This document shows positions 13,563 to 14,255 of a DNA stretch of 14,255 nucleotides, in pieces. Positions within the stretch are counted from its first letter, which is position 1; each line of letters begins with the position of its first letter. Below the pieces are notes generated by a model. It saw nothing but the letters and a program-made list of their open reading frames with translations. It was not told the origin of the DNA and ran no database searches. The DNA comes from an archaeon (GTDB lineage: Archaea > Iainarchaeota > Iainarchaeia > Iainarchaeales > Iainarchaeaceae), in assembly GCA_024653905.1 (NCBI GenBank), contig JANLGZ010000101.1, positions 1 through 14,255 on the forward strand, read 5' to 3'. Position numbers and translations under genes: made by a program.

Positions 13563-13638
13563 AAAAAAAGGTCCTTTAGGAAAAGACGAAGGGAAAAAAC
13601 TTGACATTGACGCTTAATGAAAAAAAACTAATTTTCAT

Positions 13639-13669
13639 AATCAACCATTTGGTTGATTGTTAATCAACC
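13639..13669. promoter_or_regulatory. triple dyad, probable operator and/or terminator
   Basis: AATCAACC (13639-13646), GGTTGATT (13651-13658) and AATCAACC (13662-13669). The middle element is the exact complement of both outer ones, so two overlapping 8-pair palindromes with loops of 4 and 3 bases can form. The second, GGTTGATTGTTAATCAACC, ends 4 bases before a TATA-like box, the place where an archaeal repressor or activator would bind. It could also end the transcript of the upstream gene. Confidence 0.6.
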
Positions 13670-13673
13670 GCAG

Positions 13674-13683
13674 GTATATTAAT
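13674..13683 (+). promoter_or_regulatory. TATA box for the winged-helix regulator
   Basis: GTATATTAAT would start transcription around 13703, leaving a leader of about 88 bases. That is long compared with the leaderless starts inferred for most genes here. Confidence 0.5.
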
Positions 13684-13704
13684 ACTCAGGCTAAGATTCT
13701 GAAT

Positions 13705-13791
13705 GCAGATTGATCTAAGTCAATTGACGGTCTCTGCTCGCTACCCCCTCCGTCAAACGAGGGGGCCCATCCACTTACAGGGGGTTATTGG
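13705..13791 (+). promoter_or_regulatory. structured leader with two competing pairings, possible ribosome-binding-site switch
   Basis: GCAGA (13705-13709) can pair with TCTGC (13733-13737). CCCCCT-C-CGT (13744-13753) pairs with ACGAGGGGG (13757-13765) in a 9-pair hairpin with one bulge. AGGGGG occurs again at 13779-13784, 7 bases before the ATG at 13792, as the ribosome-binding site. CCCCCT can therefore pair with the first AGGGGG, leaving the ribosome-binding site free, or with the second, masking it. GACGG (13726-13730) with CCGTC (13750-13754) is a further alternative. This is the form of a translation switch, though no known riboswitch class is recognised. Confidence 0.5.
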
Positions 13792-14079
13792 ATGAACATC
13801 ATTGAAACAGCATTATACAAGTTAGCAATAGAAAAGAAAATTTCTTTAGAGCAGGCAAAAATACTCAAACACCTATACAACAGCCCGCCGATACCGGCAT
13901 ACTTTATTTCCAAAAAAACAGGGTTGCGGGAAAACGAAGTAGTAATAGAAATTAATGAGCTTGCTGAAAGAAGAATTGTTTCTGAAAAATTCGGGTTTTA
14001 TTTTGTGAACAATTTTGAAGAAATGCTTTCCGAATTAATAAGAAAAGAAATTCCTGAAAAAATCAAAGCAATCGCATAA
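13792..14079 (+). CDS. winged-helix DNA-binding protein (TrmB/MarR-like)
   Basis: A 95-residue protein that is almost only a winged helix. Helices at about 8-16 and 19-31 (SLEQAKILKHLY) lead into AYFISKKTGLRENEVVIEINELAERR (about 37-62), where the helix-turn-helix and recognition helix fall, then a wing (VSEKFGFYFVN) and a C-terminal amphipathic helix (EEMLSELIRKEIPEKIKAI) that could dimerise. No ligand domain is present, so it resembles the DNA-binding half of TrmB. The ATG has AGGGGG 7 bases upstream. It lies behind a structured leader and a palindromic promoter, which suggests autoregulation. The next genes are close enough to be on its transcript. Confidence 0.75.
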   Translation: MNIIETALYKLAIEKKISLEQAKILKHLYNSPPIPAYFISKKTGLRENEVVIEINELAERRIVSEKFGFYFVNNFEEMLSELIRKEIPEKIKAIA

Positions 14080-14088
14080 GAAATAAAA

Positions 14089-14154
14089 ATGGCTTGCTTT
14101 TACTGCAATTGTTCAGATTGGTTGCATTGCGGATGCAGTTGCCACAGGAAATGA
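14089..14154 (+). CDS. 21-residue cysteine-rich microprotein
   Basis: ATG at 14089, stop TGA at 14152-14154, overlapping the ATG of the next gene as ATGA. Of 21 residues six are Cys (positions 3, 6, 8, 14, 16, 18) and two are His (13, 19), in the pattern CxxCxC-x5-CxCxC. This is dense enough to bind one or more metal ions, like a tiny zinc or iron-sulfur peptide or metallothionein. The starting ATG is 9 bases after the regulator stop. The short length means chance cannot be ruled out, but the coupling to the next ORF and the unusual composition make it worth recording. Confidence 0.5.
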   Translation: MACFYCNCSDWLHCGCSCHRK

Positions 14155-14255
14155 AAAAAATACACTCCAATACCAAACAACTCGCAATAGTCGTAGAGTG
14201 CGCCAATGAACAGGAAAAAATCGCAGACAAAACACTCAAAGAACTGAATGACTTG
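14151..14255 (+). CDS. unknown gene, 3' end cut by window edge
   Basis: ATG at 14151 overlapping the stop of the Cys-rich microprotein (ATGA), then open for 35 codons to the window edge. The visible part starts MKKIHSNTKQLAIVVECANE and continues as a polar, Lys/Glu-rich helix (EKIADKTLKELNDL). Too little is seen to assign a family. It is probably co-transcribed with the winged-helix regulator. Confidence 0.55.
   Translation, partial: MKKIHSNTKQLAIVVECANEQEKIADKTLKELNDL

Noticed and set aside
13639..13669. Three AATCAACC-type elements considered as a CRISPR fragment
   Set aside because: Elements are 8 bases, in alternating orientation and with 3-4 base gaps; no spacers or longer repeats are present, and no cas gene lies nearby.

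Overview
The window is archaeal. It carries archaeal-type glycyl-tRNA synthetase, Nop5 and fibrillarin, the archaeal pantoate kinase/phosphopantothenate synthetase pair, a KH-less aCPSF2-type beta-CASP nuclease, NMD3 and an archaeal XRE-type regulator. Many genes have a TATA-like box about 22-31 bases before the ATG, as expected for leaderless archaeal transcripts. The DNA is strongly AT-rich, genes overlap or nearly touch, and several proteins are short for their family. This suggests a small-genome DPANN-like archaeon, but the lineage cannot be fixed from this window.

Left end (1-1400), mostly minus strand and accessory in character: a LAGLIDADG homing endonuclease cut by the window edge lies just downstream of a tRNA-Thr(CGT) whose core has A8/T14/T21 in place of the usual T8/A14/A21. 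Before it come two tiny ORFs joined by an ATGA overlap. The first sits in one arm of a large imperfect inverted duplication; the other arm looks like a decayed copy facing glyS.

1402-7231, plus strand: glyS overlaps a Nop5 gene that lacks the fibrillarin-binding N-terminal domain and has gained a roughly 200-residue basic, proline-rich tail. Fibrillarin, pantoate kinase, phosphopantothenate synthetase and a polyprenol/diacylglycerol kinase-like membrane protein follow at 1-21 base spacing. A standard tRNA-Arg(CCT) comes next.

7232-9432: ftsZ ends in a terminator-like hairpin and faces a short membrane-protein gene (51 residues) on the minus strand. A COG1709-type helix-turn-helix regulator follows on the plus strand.

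9429-12661, minus strand: aCPSF2, a polytopic membrane protein and NMD3 form an overlapping operon. Upstream lies a hicB-hicA toxin-antitoxin pair with its own promoter.

12684-14255, plus strand: an ATP-grasp acyl-CoA synthetase beta subunit (ADP-forming type) is followed by a basic proline-rich ORF that may be frameshifted at an A9 run. Then come a dyad-rich promoter and a structured leader able to mask the ribosome-binding site of a winged-helix regulator. Last are a 21-residue Cys-rich microprotein and a coupled gene cut by the window edge.

Most of the window is translation and RNA-processing housekeeping. The least explained parts are the inverted-duplication/tRNA-Thr/endonuclease block at the left and the regulator/leader/microprotein block at the right.
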